Source: Ulota crispa (Eukaryota; Streptophyta; Bryopsida; Orthotrichales; Orthotrichaceae). Taken from it: a DNA stretch of 64,000 nucleotides. How positions within the stretch are numbered: position 1 is the first letter of the stretch; each line of letters begins with the position of its first letter. The translations under genes and the position numbers were made by a program. The stretch lies in contig OY987248.1 of assembly GCA_963920765.1 (NCBI GenBank), forward strand, positions 10,140,539 to 10,204,538, given 5' to 3'. This document shows positions 50,206 through 62,689 of the stretch, piece after piece. A model generated the notes under the pieces. It had not been told where the DNA came from. It made no database searches and saw only the letters and a program-made list of their open reading frames with translations.

Positions 50206-50657
50206 GGGACAACCCACATGGTCCGCTAAAATTCCTCACTGTCTGTGTAAATATGCTAGTAAATGCGTCTAGATCAACGGAGCTGCACGCAAGTCACCTC
50301 AACTGGACACACTACCTAATTACTCCTACAATCCCATCGCTAGGTGCAAGAACATGAACCTCGCCACCAATTAGACATTGAAATTTGAGAAGTCTCTGGG
50401 GTCCATTACCTTGGTGATAACAAGCTGTGACGACTTAGCTCACCACATGATGGGACTACATTGAAAACACCCACATCAAGCATGTGAATTCTAGAATAGC
50501 AAATCAAGAAAAACAAGTTCAGATAAAAATGTCTCAAAAATACAAAAATTTCACCAGAAATGCAACATTTGGTTCCATGATTTGGGAATTGAAAAAAATG
50601 CAAACCTAGTCAACGGGGCCTCCACCTAGGCCTTTAGAAAGACACTTCCTATGAGAT
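50206..50657. other. Unassigned DNA between nad9 copy and LTR-like copy 2
   Basis: No gene or repeat recognised. It may belong to the host site, to the piggyBac element interrupted by LTR-like copy 2, or to the mitochondrial insert. Confidence 0.3.
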
Positions 50658-53644
50658 TGTGAGTCCCAGATTCAGCACTAGAAGTCCTGAATTTCTTTTT
50701 TGTTTTACTTAACTTTGATATTACATTAATATAAGTGGAATAGCCATTTATGTTGATTTAGATTAGTTAGACCAATTGGTTAGCGGTACGCCATTTACCC
50801 TACTCCATTTGGTAAGTCATTAAGAGAGATTTAGTGAGATTTAGTAGTTTTTAGTTAGTTTGAGCAACGCACTTACTAGGGGCTTGGGATCCCCCCTCAA
50901 AAGTCCCCACTAACCTAATTAGAGAAGGTTAGTTTAGGAGTAGATCAGTTACACCATGGCCAAGGGCCACATCATCATTTTACAACCTGACAACTATCAA
51001 CAACAATCTTTTGTGCATCTATATCCAAGGTTCCCAATACCTTTCACTCATTAGAAAGCGTAATTCCAAGGGGTCAAACCCTCTAGGTTACTAATCAACC
51101 CTAGTGAAAGGAGGTTGACAAACGATAGTAAAATGCCACCAAAATTCATGGAAGAGTTTCTTAAGGATTTACAACAATCCCCCAAGTTTCAAGTCGTTTC
51201 GATAGCAGCAAAGCCTCGAACGACAACATCCATTTAATTTCAAGAAGGCACGTGACATCCAATTTCAAGGTATCATCCATTTGGAGCCCAATTGACAAAA
51301 GCAAGGAGTGTTTCTTGGCTCCTCCAATAACGTTCAAAGACCTCGAGAAGTCAATTTCTTAATTTGGAATGAATTCCCAATTCTGGGTTTTTCATCCATC
51401 CACCTCTAATCCTTCATTCAAGTTTCCCAACGCCTTGTAGCTTGGCATTGGAAGTGTGAACAACCAAAATTGGATATTTGAGTCCGAGAAATCCAATGCC
51501 ACCATCCGTTTGTTGTTTGGAGCTACTTTTCAAAAGTTATGGCGAATTCATCCAGATTTCATCCGTTTTCAGGTTTTCTTAAATTTTAGATAGATTTCAA
51601 GGGATCTATGGATCTCCTAGATAGAGGGCCAAGGTGTCCTCCCCCAAATGTATGAAGGGAGGCCCACCTCCTCCCAAACCATCACTTGGACCCATCACTT
51701 ATCACTTGCATCATAGCTCTTTGATCCTTTATCACTTGTATCTCTTCCATCATCATTGGGAGGTCTTTCTATTGTAATCCATCATCTTCTCCTTGGCCCT
51801 TGGGCTTACCTTAGCAAGAGTCTTTTTTTTTTGTGCATTGAGAATTCAAACTTAGAGGGGGTTGGTCCTCTCAAGTTAGAGTAGTAGCGTAGTCTTTGGG
51901 TACTCACTACATTTGGTCTTACTAACCTCTAAGAAGTTGGATTATGACTAGCAATGCCGCTTTTCTACACTTCTTAGAAGTCCTAGCTTAGTTGCATGAT
52001 TGAAACTCATTAGTTTAGGAGAGCGTCTTGAGTTACAATCTTAGCTTATTAGAACACCACCGCCTTACCATAACAAGTCCTCCCAGCAGCTCTAAGAGAA
52101 TCCTCAAAGCTCAGCTTCGGCCAACTCTTTTGATTCTTTTGGAACTCTTTAAGAAGTCACCTTGCTCCTTGATCTCCCTAGCCAATGGCATTGCCCCTAC
52201 TTCCGGAGGTCTTCCAATTGGTGAACCGTCGCCTACATCCACTATCCTCACCAGCTCTTGAATTGCCCATCTAGCCTGAGCTAGTTCTCGGCATTCTCCT
52301 CGAGCTCATCTAGCCTCAGCTGATTAGTCCCCTGCCCTCATCAGTATGAGCTAGCTCTTGGCATTCTCTACGAGCTCACTTAGCTCACAAATTGCCCTCT
52401 AGTCTGATTAGTCTGAGCTAGCTCTTGGCATTTCCCTTGAGCTCACTAGCTCATAAATTGCCCTCTGAGTTTGCCCTCATCAATCTAAGCTCACTCTCAA
52501 CATTGTCTACAAGCTCACCTAGCTCACAAATTGCCCTTCTAGTTTGATCAATCTGAGCTTTGACTCTCAACATTTCCTCAAGCTCACCAGCTTGAATTGC
52601 CATTTAGTCTAATCAGTCTGAGCTATACTCTCGGCAAATATTCCCCTTGAGCTCAATCCACTCTCAAATTGCCATCTAGTTTGATCAGCCTGGGCTCCGC
52701 TCTCGGCATTGCCCTGGAGCTTGCGAGCTCTCGAATCTCCACCTAGCCTGCTTTCATCAGCCAAGCTAGCTCTTGGCATTCTCTTTCCAAGCGGCCGCCA
52801 CATTTGGACCTACAAGGACCTACCTAGACCTTCAACCAGCTCCCTTGAGCTTCGAATCTGCCTTCCCTGCCGTCCTTGCCATCGTTGCCAAAATAGAAGG
52901 TTTGGCCTCTCTCTCAAAGGATTTTTTTATTTTTTAGAAATTGTTTATGGAACTCTTAAATACCCCTACCAACCCCTTGGATTAACATAGTAATTTAACA
53001 CTCACTCCAAAGTACGAAAGGACTTCTTTCTCATTGGAATTAGAAACTACGTCATAGTAAGAGCGTAGGGTCAACTTGTCACACTTCAATCATTGACCAA
53101 ACAAGGAGATTTTTCTTGGCATTCGGGGGTGATTACATCTAACTAAGAGGTTAGGATAATCTTTAGTGTTGGGGATAAAGAGCCGGTTTATGTTGTGATT
53201 ATCTGTCATGGGGCAATAACATAAACCATGCCACGAAGAAGGGCCAATTTAGCGGCCCACTAGAGTGTTGTGATTATTCATCTCTAGAATAGAAACGCGA
53301 TGCGTTGGGCCCATTACCATGACACCCATGCTCAAAGAAGAATGGAGGCTGCCCAAGACCATGCAATAGAGTATATGGAGCCCCACGACGAGGTATGAGT
53401 GCTTAAATTTCCATTTCAATTAGCCATGTCACAGAACGTGCAATATACTAAGTAGATTGTTCTCTTATTTGCTCATCATTGTATGTTGTAGGCTTATTAG
53501 TAAAGATCCATTGCTTGGAAGGCATCTTTAGTTGGAAATTTACAACCAAACCCACCCTCCTGCTATTATAGCTCATTTTCTAGTTTTGTTAGAACCCGGT
53601 TGTACTTGCGCTTATTTCTTGAGGGGGAGGTTTGAGCACTCACA
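50658..53644 (+). mobile_element. Solo-LTR-like element, copy 2 (intact)
   Basis: 2,987 bp, beginning TGTGAGTCCC and ending CACTCACA, so the ends are inverse hexamers TGTGAG/CTCACA. Flanked by a perfect 5-bp duplication GAGAT (50653-50657, 53645-53649). These are LTR hallmarks (TG...CA, 5-bp duplication). Homologous to copy 1; for example, both share GGAATAGCCATTTATGTT, GGTTAGCGGTACGCCATTTA, GATCTATGGATCTCCTAGAT and CATTGCTTGGAAGGCATCTT. No gag-pol. The internal AGCT-rich array at 52260-52790 is not present in full in copy 1. It is a solo LTR or LTR-like non-autonomous element. Confidence 0.82.
52260..52790. repeat. AGCT-rich tandem array inside LTR-like copy 2
   Basis: About seven diverged units of roughly 70-80 bp. 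Each contains versions of TCTGAGCTAGCTCTTGGCAT, TCTC(C/T)ACGAGCTCA, CTAGCTCACAAATTGCC and CTAGTCTGATCA. In copy 1 the corresponding region is short, and this is close to where the CACTA element inserted. Confidence 0.7.
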
Positions 53645-53649
53645 GAGAT

Positions 53650-53999
53650 CCACCTACAACTTTGAGAGACCATCCTACGTCTGATCCAAAAATCCATAAA
53701 AAACCGCAGATAACATAGGCCGGTTTATCAACCGCTTGCCGTGACATTCCACTATTCCTCTACAAAAGCAACTACGATCTTCTTTGAACCCAGCAAACTC
53801 TAACAAAACTAAAATATGAAAAGCCGTGTATGCAGCAACTAGCCGCGACCTTCCACTTGACAACTGCAAAAGCGCTGATCAACTTCCAAGATCTTGCCAT
53901 CATACCATGCTCCCCCAAAACTGCCTCCCAGCATACTAGTCAAAATCTGCTTTTACCACTCGGTCCTTTTCACTGTCGACCACGAGCAGCAAAACCGGG
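53650..53999. other. Unassigned, between LTR-like copy 2 and the piggyBac gene
   Basis: No gene recognised; probably the 3' flank of the decayed piggyBac transposase. The TTAA/CCCC terminus expected on this side was not found. Confidence 0.3.
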
Positions 54000-56900
54000 C
54001 TATGTGTAGACATGCATGTAGCATGCACCTCCACACATGAAGATGCAGTTGCACCCGCTGCAGAACTTGCAAGTACGTTGGTGACACATGGTCCATGCAC
54101 GGCGGTGGGTAGGATGTCCCTTGATCATGTGGAAACCGAGTCTAGTGAGGGTGCGGTGTGGTCCATGCACCGTGCCGGCCTCTAGATGTGGACAAATGAG
54201 AGTCATGGCAAGATCATAGTGCCATAGGAGTCTCACATCAACCGATAGTCCAACGAGCTTCGCGTCCTCCCAAAAAAGCACAAAAGCATTCAAGCATGAT
54301 GAGTCCAAGACAAACATCACAATGCGATGCCACCACTTGTGTGACTGCAGTTGCACAATATAGTTACCTTGTTGTTGATCCACCATGTCCACCCCAAGCA
54401 TATTTGTTTGATACTCTAATAGTATGGGACTTGTGGGAAAATTAATTCTGTTGCATTTTATCCACCGCCCGACACCAGCACCCTCTTGCACCAGATTTGT
54501 AGCCGTGCTGAGCAGCTAAACTAGTTTGGAGTCGATCGAGCACACTATAGAGATTGTCCTTGCACGGTGCATCATTGTGATAAGCATTCCCCTTGGCGGA
54601 AGGTTGGCCTTTGGGTATCCCACTAGTGATGGCGAGAATCCCTGAGATCCCTTCTTTGCCGTTCCTGTCGCATAAAAGCCCCTCTCTAGCAATCGAGGTA
54701 TAATTTCACACTTGTAAAGAAATTGTCTGTGACAATTGTGTACCCGCGGTACTCAAGTCCATGAACACACTGAAGAACAACGTCCTCCCCAACCAAAGTT
54801 TCCACCTCCACATCCCCATCAACCCGCATGTACACTAGGACATTTGAAACATACTAGCAAATACACCCCAAAACCCCATACTAGTCAAACACCATCAAAG
54901 GAGAAGTAGATTACTGAGGGTGACATAAAACTTAGATAAGAAATCTGCAATTCACCTACATTGAGGAGCCCAGCATAAACCAAAGAGACCTAACAACACA
55001 AATTTACTAGTTCAAGTGTTGAGAAGCTATGGAAACTTAGATTGCAAGAAAGTAATTCAAATGTGGCAAATGTACTTTACCTTGATTGACTAGAAATAAG
55101 TGCCCATATCTTTATGCCGAACTTCAGTAGTTTTGATTTCATATATTGTCTGATTGCTCAATACCTCCCTTTATAGGGGACCATGATCTTGTCAACTATG
55201 CAAATGGGTTTGTTGTTATACAACAACTTACTAATCCTAGAAAATGCCTCTATCAAACCCCCAACCTTTCCAATCTTGTCATGCTGTGGGTGCTGTCTAT
55301 CAGAAACTAGCGTGCGGTTGTCAACCAAGTGGATACACCTTACAATGGCCTCAAATTGATAACGGCTCATGGCAGAGGTAAATATAGGACAATCATACAA
55401 TGGGCGCACATCCCAGTAAAGTCGCCGGTAGTGTACTACCTTCAAGCCCATCAGGATAAGGACTCCAAACCAAACTAATAGCTCCTCCTCTTGGTTCAAG
55501 GGTACTCAGTCCCTACGACCATTTTTTAAGGTGGGGTTTACTCTGTGCCGGCTGGTTGGCATATCTACATCAACATGCCATTGTGAGATATAAAACAATT
55601 GAAACATAACAATATCAAGGGAATGGAAACCAAGCGTAGAAATGCTAGAATCCCATAACAAACATTCAAACAACAAATATGCTACCACCACGCCCCCCCC
55701 CCTCCCAAGTGCCCTTACCTCAAACGCAACGCAAGAAGGTCAGTGGAGCTTTCAAAGCACTCCAAAGGCTTGAGACAGTGACGCGGGCTCCCTTCCGCGT
55801 AGCAAGCTCATTTTTCAGTTGAGGGCTCACTTCCACATTGCGTGCTGCCCTTGTTGGGCCTTGTAAGCAGTAGATGAAAAAATGCAAGGTGTGCTTCTAA
55901 GATGCTCTAAACCAACTTGCTCTATTGAGTACTAACCCAGAGGCCCTTGACAAGGTGGACCCAATCCAACCACGAGATGCACGCGCCTACTTTAAAGAGG
56001 GACGGTGTTGTGCTTTGTTTTGCATGGATGGCATGGGCAAGAGCTTGCATGCCTCTGCTTGTGATGGCAAAGAGCGCGCGACATCCTTTCTCAAGCAAGA
56101 ATCCTAGACAACATCCACCAGAGATTGAAAAGCCTACGACAAGTAAGAAGATTTATGGTTGAATTGGAAGATTGAAATAGCAGGATATTCCTAAAAACAA
56201 AGGAAACAATCAATAAAGCATATGGCCACAAGATGAGCAACTTCATGAAAGTGTGGAGATGTAGCCTGCATTGCTAAATTGCTAGAGCATCGGCAATCAC
56301 AAGTATGAGAGAAAGCCCTAAGTACAACCTTCATTGCAAATGGAAAGCATTGGTTTGATGGTGGATGTGCACGATGGCAATGACTAAGACCATAAGCAAA
56401 CAAGAGCAAGAAGACTCTGCCTAGATCAACAACAAGAAACAGATGCTCACTGATTCATTTGTCTCACGATTGGTTCCAGCACGCTCTTTGGCCAGTACAG
56501 CATAAAATAATTGATGGGCTTTGTTGGCCCCATTCGTTGTGTGCCAGTTGCTCCGGGGGTGAGTCCCTGAAATCCGCAAATATTTAGGAGAGACAGCCCA
56601 GGTTCTTGCCACTGCGTGTTGTTCCATTTTTTGTCAAAGGTCCAATCAGTTGTTTCTTCTCTCTGGTCATACAAGCCTAACTTGGACATTGGGATTTCGT
56701 CATATACACTTGTTGGAAAAGATGGCATGCTGGGGCTGCTATCATCAACAAAGTCATTGTATTCTCCTTCCTAGTCAACATCACTTGGATCCGATTCTGA
56801 CCGGTCACTCTTTGGAAAACCAGCAAGAGTTGGTGCAGAAGGGGGTTGCGTCAAACACTCGCCAGTATAAAGTGTCCGCGCGGCAATTCTGATGTTCTCC

Positions 56901-57040
56901 ATTTCTGTGTTGCTTAGTTCATATTCCTTGCCATCTTTGCCTTCGGTCTCAAAGGTATTCTATACGATCGTCATGTCATAAGAATCTCCCCCTCCAGTAG
57001 CGGGACTGTCGTTGATGATTGCCAAGGTTGAGTCCCTGCA
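54000..57040 (-). pseudogene. piggyBac-type transposase (DDE_Tnp_1_7), decayed
   Basis: Reading right to left: an acidic N-terminal stretch (KSDRSESDPSDVD, ~56760-57035); FQGLTPGATG...PINYFMLYWPKSVLEPIVRQMNQ (~56447-56580), the usual piggyBac N-terminal domain; an intron or gap; then WFGVLILMGLK, RLYWDV, MSRYQFEAIVRCIHLVDN, KICIVDKIMVPYKGRY-like end at 55158 (first catalytic Asp in VDK, then the PYKGR motif). Next GLEYRGYTIVTDNFFTSVKL (~54690-54760; second Asp in TDN). Then MLGVDMVDQQQGNY (third Asp) and SHKWWHRIVMFVLDSSCLNAFVLF (~54290-54400), ending in a Cys-rich tail (CKFCSGCNCIF, CGGAC). Stops and frame breaks make it inactive. Confidence 0.82.
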
Positions 57041-59339
57041 TAATGCCATGGTCAAGGAAAAGCATGTTAGCTAAGGATTACAATGAAAATGCGCTTTGAA
57101 TCACATATCCAGTCCTAAGCAAGGCTTGTGTGGACTTGCCTGAACGCAAGGGCATCCATTTGGCAACTCTTCCAATCAACAATAGCAAACGCTGGCATGC
57201 GTAGCTGCAGATGGGGATTGAGCCTAGCGCCATAATGTGTATCTGATTGAGCTATTCAACATGGGCAATCCATAACCTTAGTAGTGGATGCCATGCAAAC
57301 TTAGACCGATGAAATCCAACTTTAGGAGCGCTGTACGAAAGACTGCAAATGCGAGGGTAGTTTCCAGCTCTAATCGTATGAGCAGGGAATTGTATTTGCA
57401 TTCAAAAAGGGTTGTTTACAAGAGACGAGGTACTCACAAGGAGGTTGGACTTACCACTAAGCCAGGAAACCTTGAAGCTTAAGGAAATGCTGTTGTCATG
57501 CTAAATTATGAGCTTCATGTTCAGATTTCTACACGGCAAAGCTAGGGCAGTGGACGGAGAGTTACCCCATGAACACCACCCTAGCTATTCTAGATGAATT
57601 GGACACTCCTGGATTGGGCATGTCCTAAACCAAGAACCCTAGCATTCCTAAAATAACTATGTTTGTATTTTACAAAGGATTGAACATGTCATAGCCAGGG
57701 AATGGAAAACTTGCCTAAAAACGCTCCATGTTGTTTTTGTTGATTGAAACATAACAGGGCTTGTTTGAGTTGCAACAATTCACAGTGGTCTCCACCCCTG
57801 GGGAGCTGCATGTTGATCTGCGCTTTCACCCCGGCCCCTTCCTGCAACTGTTCCTGTCCCTCTCCATCCAGCTCTGCCACAACCCCAATGTTTTTGCCCT
57901 TGACTGCCCCTAGTAGCTCCAAAAGTAGGTGGCAATCTACGACTCTCAAGAGTGATAACCCCCAAGGCAATTCCCCTCCTCCTTTGACCTCTCCCACTTC
58001 TTCCTCAGCGTCTGCCACGGACCACCCCTCCGTCCAAAACTGAGTCACTCCTCAATGGGGAGAACGACACAAGAGTTGTGTTTGGCATCTGCAGGTGCTC
58101 TCCAATTGCGCTTCTAAACCCTCCAAGGATTTACTCGGGTTGATCCAATTCCCAGACTGCTCTTCTTGCTGAATGTAGCGAGAAGCATTTGTCTTGGCTT
58201 CTCGGCCAAGGCAGTGTGCCCATTACAGCGACGCAATTCGGCGGTGAGGTTGATTCCTCCACCTGGTCCTCCTGAGCAATCAGGCCCTTTTAAGGTGGAA
58301 TGAATGTTGCCTTGTTTGAGGCAGGCATGGGTGTTGTGAATAGAACAATTGGATCTCCCGTCAATCTCTGTCAAAGTTGTGGGTGGCTACTTGGCAATTG
58401 GGTCTCTTGACACATGTGTCCCACCGCTCTAACCTCCTCTCGCATCCTGACCATCTTTAGAGTTTGGTGAATATGGGAAGAATTTATGGCAAATGAGCAA
58501 GTTGACTTGCACGTTGAAACCTTGAAGGTCCCCTTTGTGGCGGCGGTCAGTCCATCAAAGAATATGTTGGATATGGCGACAAAACAAAGAATGTTGCCAA
58601 GGCGCGTCCAATACCCTTAGCAAACGGGAAGTGCAAGGCGGGCGCTTTTGTGCGCACAATCTTGCCGGGTTGGTGAGATGAACAATGAACTAACCCTCCA
58701 ATTCTGTGGCTCGGTGTTCAGGCGCCCAACTCAAAAGAATAGCTGCATTAGCCTCAGACGCTTGCAAGGGAGAATCAAGCAAATCCATGGCCCAAACACC
58801 CACCCCCATACCCTTGCACGTACAAAAAACAAAAATCAAAGGCCTCCCCGTCCCAGGCGTAAACCGCCACTCAGCTTCATTACTATATGGACCCTCAACG
58901 CTCTCTAAAACCTACATCCCACTACTACTCCACGCAAAGTACACCAATGAAAAAATCGTCCTAAATCCTCACTAAGACGTTCAACTACTTATTTCAATGC
59001 ACTAATCCCTCACCCATGAACGTGCGCCGCCAACAGTTTGAAGTTCCTCCTGCCACAAAATCAAAAACAAGTGCCAGCAAAGAGCGGCAACAGACACGTC
59101 CGCATCTGCACACTTGGTGCTAAACTAGACTCACCCATTTCACAGCAAAATACGTACGCGTACAGCATTTCACATATAAACAATCGCTGAAGGCTGCACA
59201 AGGATTGCCTCAAACCATCGAGCAGCGCAAATTGTTGGGAACATCCCTAATATGAACTCCCCAAAATTTCAGCCGCAAATACAAAGAAGAACGTTTCCAA
59301 ATATAGCAAAAACACCCCGTATTGGTCACAACGGCACAC
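57041..59339. other. 5' flank of the piggyBac gene, within the element
   Basis: Lies between the transposase and the TTAA-linked terminus, so it should be promoter, leader or early exons of the element. Two longer minus-strand frames (58048-57689 and 58374-58114) have no motif I know; they could be remnants of early exons. Confidence 0.35.
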
Positions 59340-59358
59340 TGTGTCCTTTAGGGGTTAA
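59340..59358 (-). mobile_element. piggyBac element terminus with TTAA
   Basis: On the minus strand: TTAA (59358-59355) followed by CCCCTAAAGGACACAG. It is at the 5' side of the transposase and matches the ends at 263, 7869, 20675 and 20891. piggyBac elements begin with CCC next to a TTAA target (established). Confidence 0.55.
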
Positions 59359-60784
59359 ACATTACGTATGTAATGCCCAATCAACTCTAGACTCAATTGT
59401 CAATGAGTTACATGCCTCAAGTATTTTTCAACACAAATAAGAGATATTAATGACATAATAAGAAAAATGCCATTTCCAAATTTTGTCAAACGCTTGGTAT
59501 GCTAGTGTTGTTTAATACAAAATAATATAAGTGAAATGTAATGTAACAATTTTTTCATTTTCAAATCTATCAACATTTTTTTTGCCTTTTTGACCCACAA
59601 TTCTCCATAAAACATCTTTGAAATTTGTCAACTGTTGTCTTTTTCAATCATACTTGTGTAAAATGCATGATTGTGATTCAATGTTAACTCAAAGCACCAC
59701 ACGTAATGTTTTTATTTCAAAGTTTAAGTGCTCTCAAAAAGATATAAAGGTGAACAAAAACATGCCCTTTAAACCATTCTGCCATGCTTATGTCAATATC
59801 TTCTTATTAGTCATTGGTGTATATAATATTACTTAGGTTCTTTGAGCCAATAGTTTTCCACATGTATATAAAAATAATAATTTAAATCTTTGTTTATACA
59901 AAAAAAAAATCATGAATTGTGTTTGAAATATGAAGTTTTTCAAAGAGAAATAAACCAAATGAATCAAAAAATCCATATAGATTCTACAATCAAATTGCTT
60001 TAAGACGATAGATTTGCCCAAAATGTTTAAAGCCTAGAAAGGCTGTAGGCTATACAAATTACTAAATGTTGCCATTCATTTGATCCCTCTTCAAATTCTT
60101 ATTTGAGGTTTCACTTGTTTCTTTATCAAAATCACATGCAATCATTGAATATACACTAGAAGAAAATGCTAGTAAATTTGACTAACAGCAAATGACTTAC
60201 TTTCCTAAACGACTACACAACAACAACAAAGCAACTCTAGTCATGGCTAAAGTTGTAGCAGTTGTACTGCAGTTGTTTATTTGACTTGAGGGATGAGGTA
60301 TGTTGTGTACATTTTGGAATGAACAATTTTGGAATGATTTTGGGTTCATGATTAGATGAAATCTCTGCTACAGTCAGAGCAATCTGACATCTTTGACTTT
60401 GAGTTTTATGTGAGTCATAGGAAACAACAACTCCTTCTTTACTACTAGAGTATTACTGTAGAACAACTATAAAACGACTCTTGATAAAATTAAATTAAAT
60501 AATTAATAAACTTTGTATTTAGGCTGCCCGTATTGCAGCTCCCAATAGCATTCTTATTTTGGTTGGAAAGTGTACACACTAATGAGTGGTTTCCTAATTG
60601 TTCTACAGTTGTTGATTAGTGCTGGAATGCTACATTTGATTATTTCAAATTAGGGACTATGCTCATGCGGTTGTATTGTAGATGCAATGCGTTTCTTCTT
60701 CTCAATTGAACTATTTTGCTACTTGTAATACATTTTAGAGGTTTTCATCTTCAAATTTGGTCATGAAAACAACTAGGTAATTAT

Positions 60785-60930
60785 CAGTGCTAAACAACTA
60801 CTTGACTGTAAATTGACTTGATACCAACTACACAACAACTACAAGACTAAACACCAACTTTACATTAACTAAACAACAACTACAAGACTATACACCAACT
60901 ACTAAGTGACTACAAACTGACTTTGTTACT
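60785..60930. repeat. Degenerate CAACTAC/AAGACTA repeat
   Basis: The words ACAACTACAAGACTA and ACACCAACT alternate several times over ~145 bp with a loose 10-35-bp period. The same words appear thinly at 60200-60240 and 63700-63900. Confidence 0.5.
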
Positions 60931-61193
60931 CCTGCAGTTGTTATGCGTAGTTGCAAGAAACACTTCACTGTTTTGTGTCAAAATGCCTCTTTTTGGGTGT
61001 AACACTGGGTAGTGCTACTAGTACTGCAAGTACTACATAGTATCCTCACAGTGGAAATCTAAATCGTCCCTCCCATCCCAAATCTATTGGGAACAAGGCA
61101 CATGGTATGTCATTTAGGAAGGCCAACTATCAATAATGGCAATTCAATGAATGGATGAAAAAAAATTCACATCCTCATATGATGTCAATGGTC

Positions 61194-61215
61194 ACTAGTA
61201 CTACGTAGTACTAGT
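61194..61215. repeat. 22-bp perfect palindrome
   Basis: ACTAGTACTAC followed directly by its exact inverse GTAGTACTAGT, with no loop. Related words (CTACTAGTACTGCAAGTACTA, near 61013-61035, and AATAGTACAGTAGTACT just after it) suggest expansion of a TAGTAC motif. Confidence 0.7.
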
Positions 61216-62689
61216 AATAGTACAGTAGTACTCTGGAGGCCTCTACACCAAAAATTAGTTAAAATTCAAGGTTGCCACCTTTTCAATTTTAGTAATTACA
61301 AGAAAATCTAAAAATTATAACAAAAATAGCCATTTGGATACCTTGTGAGGAGCATGGACTAATTGAAACAGGTTTTGAAAAATGTTTATTTCCATACACT
61401 GAAGCTTGTCCAATGGATGTCCACTTTGAGGGAAAGTGGAGGGCATATAATTTACATTTTTCTAAAACCCCTCAACAAATCCATGTAATATTCAATGATG
61501 AACAACTTCCCAAATTTGTGGCACCAAATTCATTTTTTTTCCTTAATGCAGTACTCAAAACCCACAAAATAGCCAAGGTAGACATATTATCAAAATCCAT
61601 TAAAAATTAGTGAATGCTTTTTTAAAAAATTCAAAAAACGCAATAGGTCAATAACTTCAGTGTGAACCTTCTTCTAAATTTTCACGTGAAAAGAAGTTAG
61701 TAAGCAAAAGATACACCCCTACAACCACATGCCGTATAGCAAAGGGGACAAAAAGGAGGACAAGTGTTTCTTGCAACTACCCTTATGTACTTGTTGTGTA
61801 GTTGTTCTAATCCAATTGATTATTGCTTATTCTTCTTCTACATCCTTTCTCTTGAGCTGTTTAAAATGTCTAGACTAGCTCATCTCATCAATGTTAGCAA
61901 TAAGTGCATTACATAGAGTGTCAATAACCAAATGTTTACTAATACCTTGCATATGTTAACAAGTCCTCTTTGGCAGACAATTCAATAGCACCAGAAGGTT
62001 TACAAAACAAAAAAAATCATGCTCTTCCTACTCCAATTCCAACCAACTATTTGAAAGGGGTGTGTTTTGGTTAGCTCATTAAACCATAGGTTTTGGGATT
62101 TAGTTGTATTTTAGATTTACATGAGTTGTAATGAGATCATTATAATATTCTTTGAGCATGTGCTAGTTGTATCTTAGGTGTATTTTAGTCATAAATTTAA
62201 TCAATAATAATAATATTATTATTATCATTATTAACAACAATGAAAAAGCTACAATTAAAGCTTTTTGAAAGCTCAAAAACTTATGTTTCTAAATAAATAA
62301 ACAATTATTCATAATTATGATTATTATTTAAAGATAGAAGACAAATTTTTTTAAAACATGATTCATTTATTAAAAAACATTTAACACATTCAAATACTAG
62401 AAGTTAGAATTTTAAAATTTGCAAAAAAGTTTGTTTCTAATGCTTTACAATTTGGATGCAAATAGTCCACTTTGAGGTAATTATGTGTTTTGAACACATT
62501 GTTGATGTTAAATTTGCCAAAAAACATATACATATTTAAGTTTTAACAATATTCAGCCCTAAAGTTGAGTTGTAGTTTTAGAGTCAATTTGGACCCTTCA
62601 TTGAAATTAGGGTTGGTAACTTGTAGGGTGAAGATGTAGCCGCCATCTTTGAGTTTAGGGTTTAGCTCCACAGATTGCCTCCATGCTCT

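Larger units (their letters stand above)
59359..62674. other. AT-rich non-coding DNA
   Basis: No gene recognised. Contains a CAACTAC-rich block (60785-60930), a strong palindrome (61194-61215) and an (AAT)n/(ATT)n run near 62200-62235. The open frame at 61413-61610 has no motif. Confidence 0.45.

Noticed and set aside
21132..53644. The two LTR-like copies as the 5' and 3' LTRs of one retrotransposon with the mitochondrial insert as its interior
   Set aside because: Each copy has its own target duplication (GTGGA/GTGGG and GAGAT/GAGAT), and the DNA between them has no gag-pol, primer-binding site or polypurine tract.
57689..58374. Two minus-strand open frames upstream of the piggyBac transposase as a host gene
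   Set aside because: No motif or splice structure could be recognised; they may be remnants of early exons of the element, so they are only noted.
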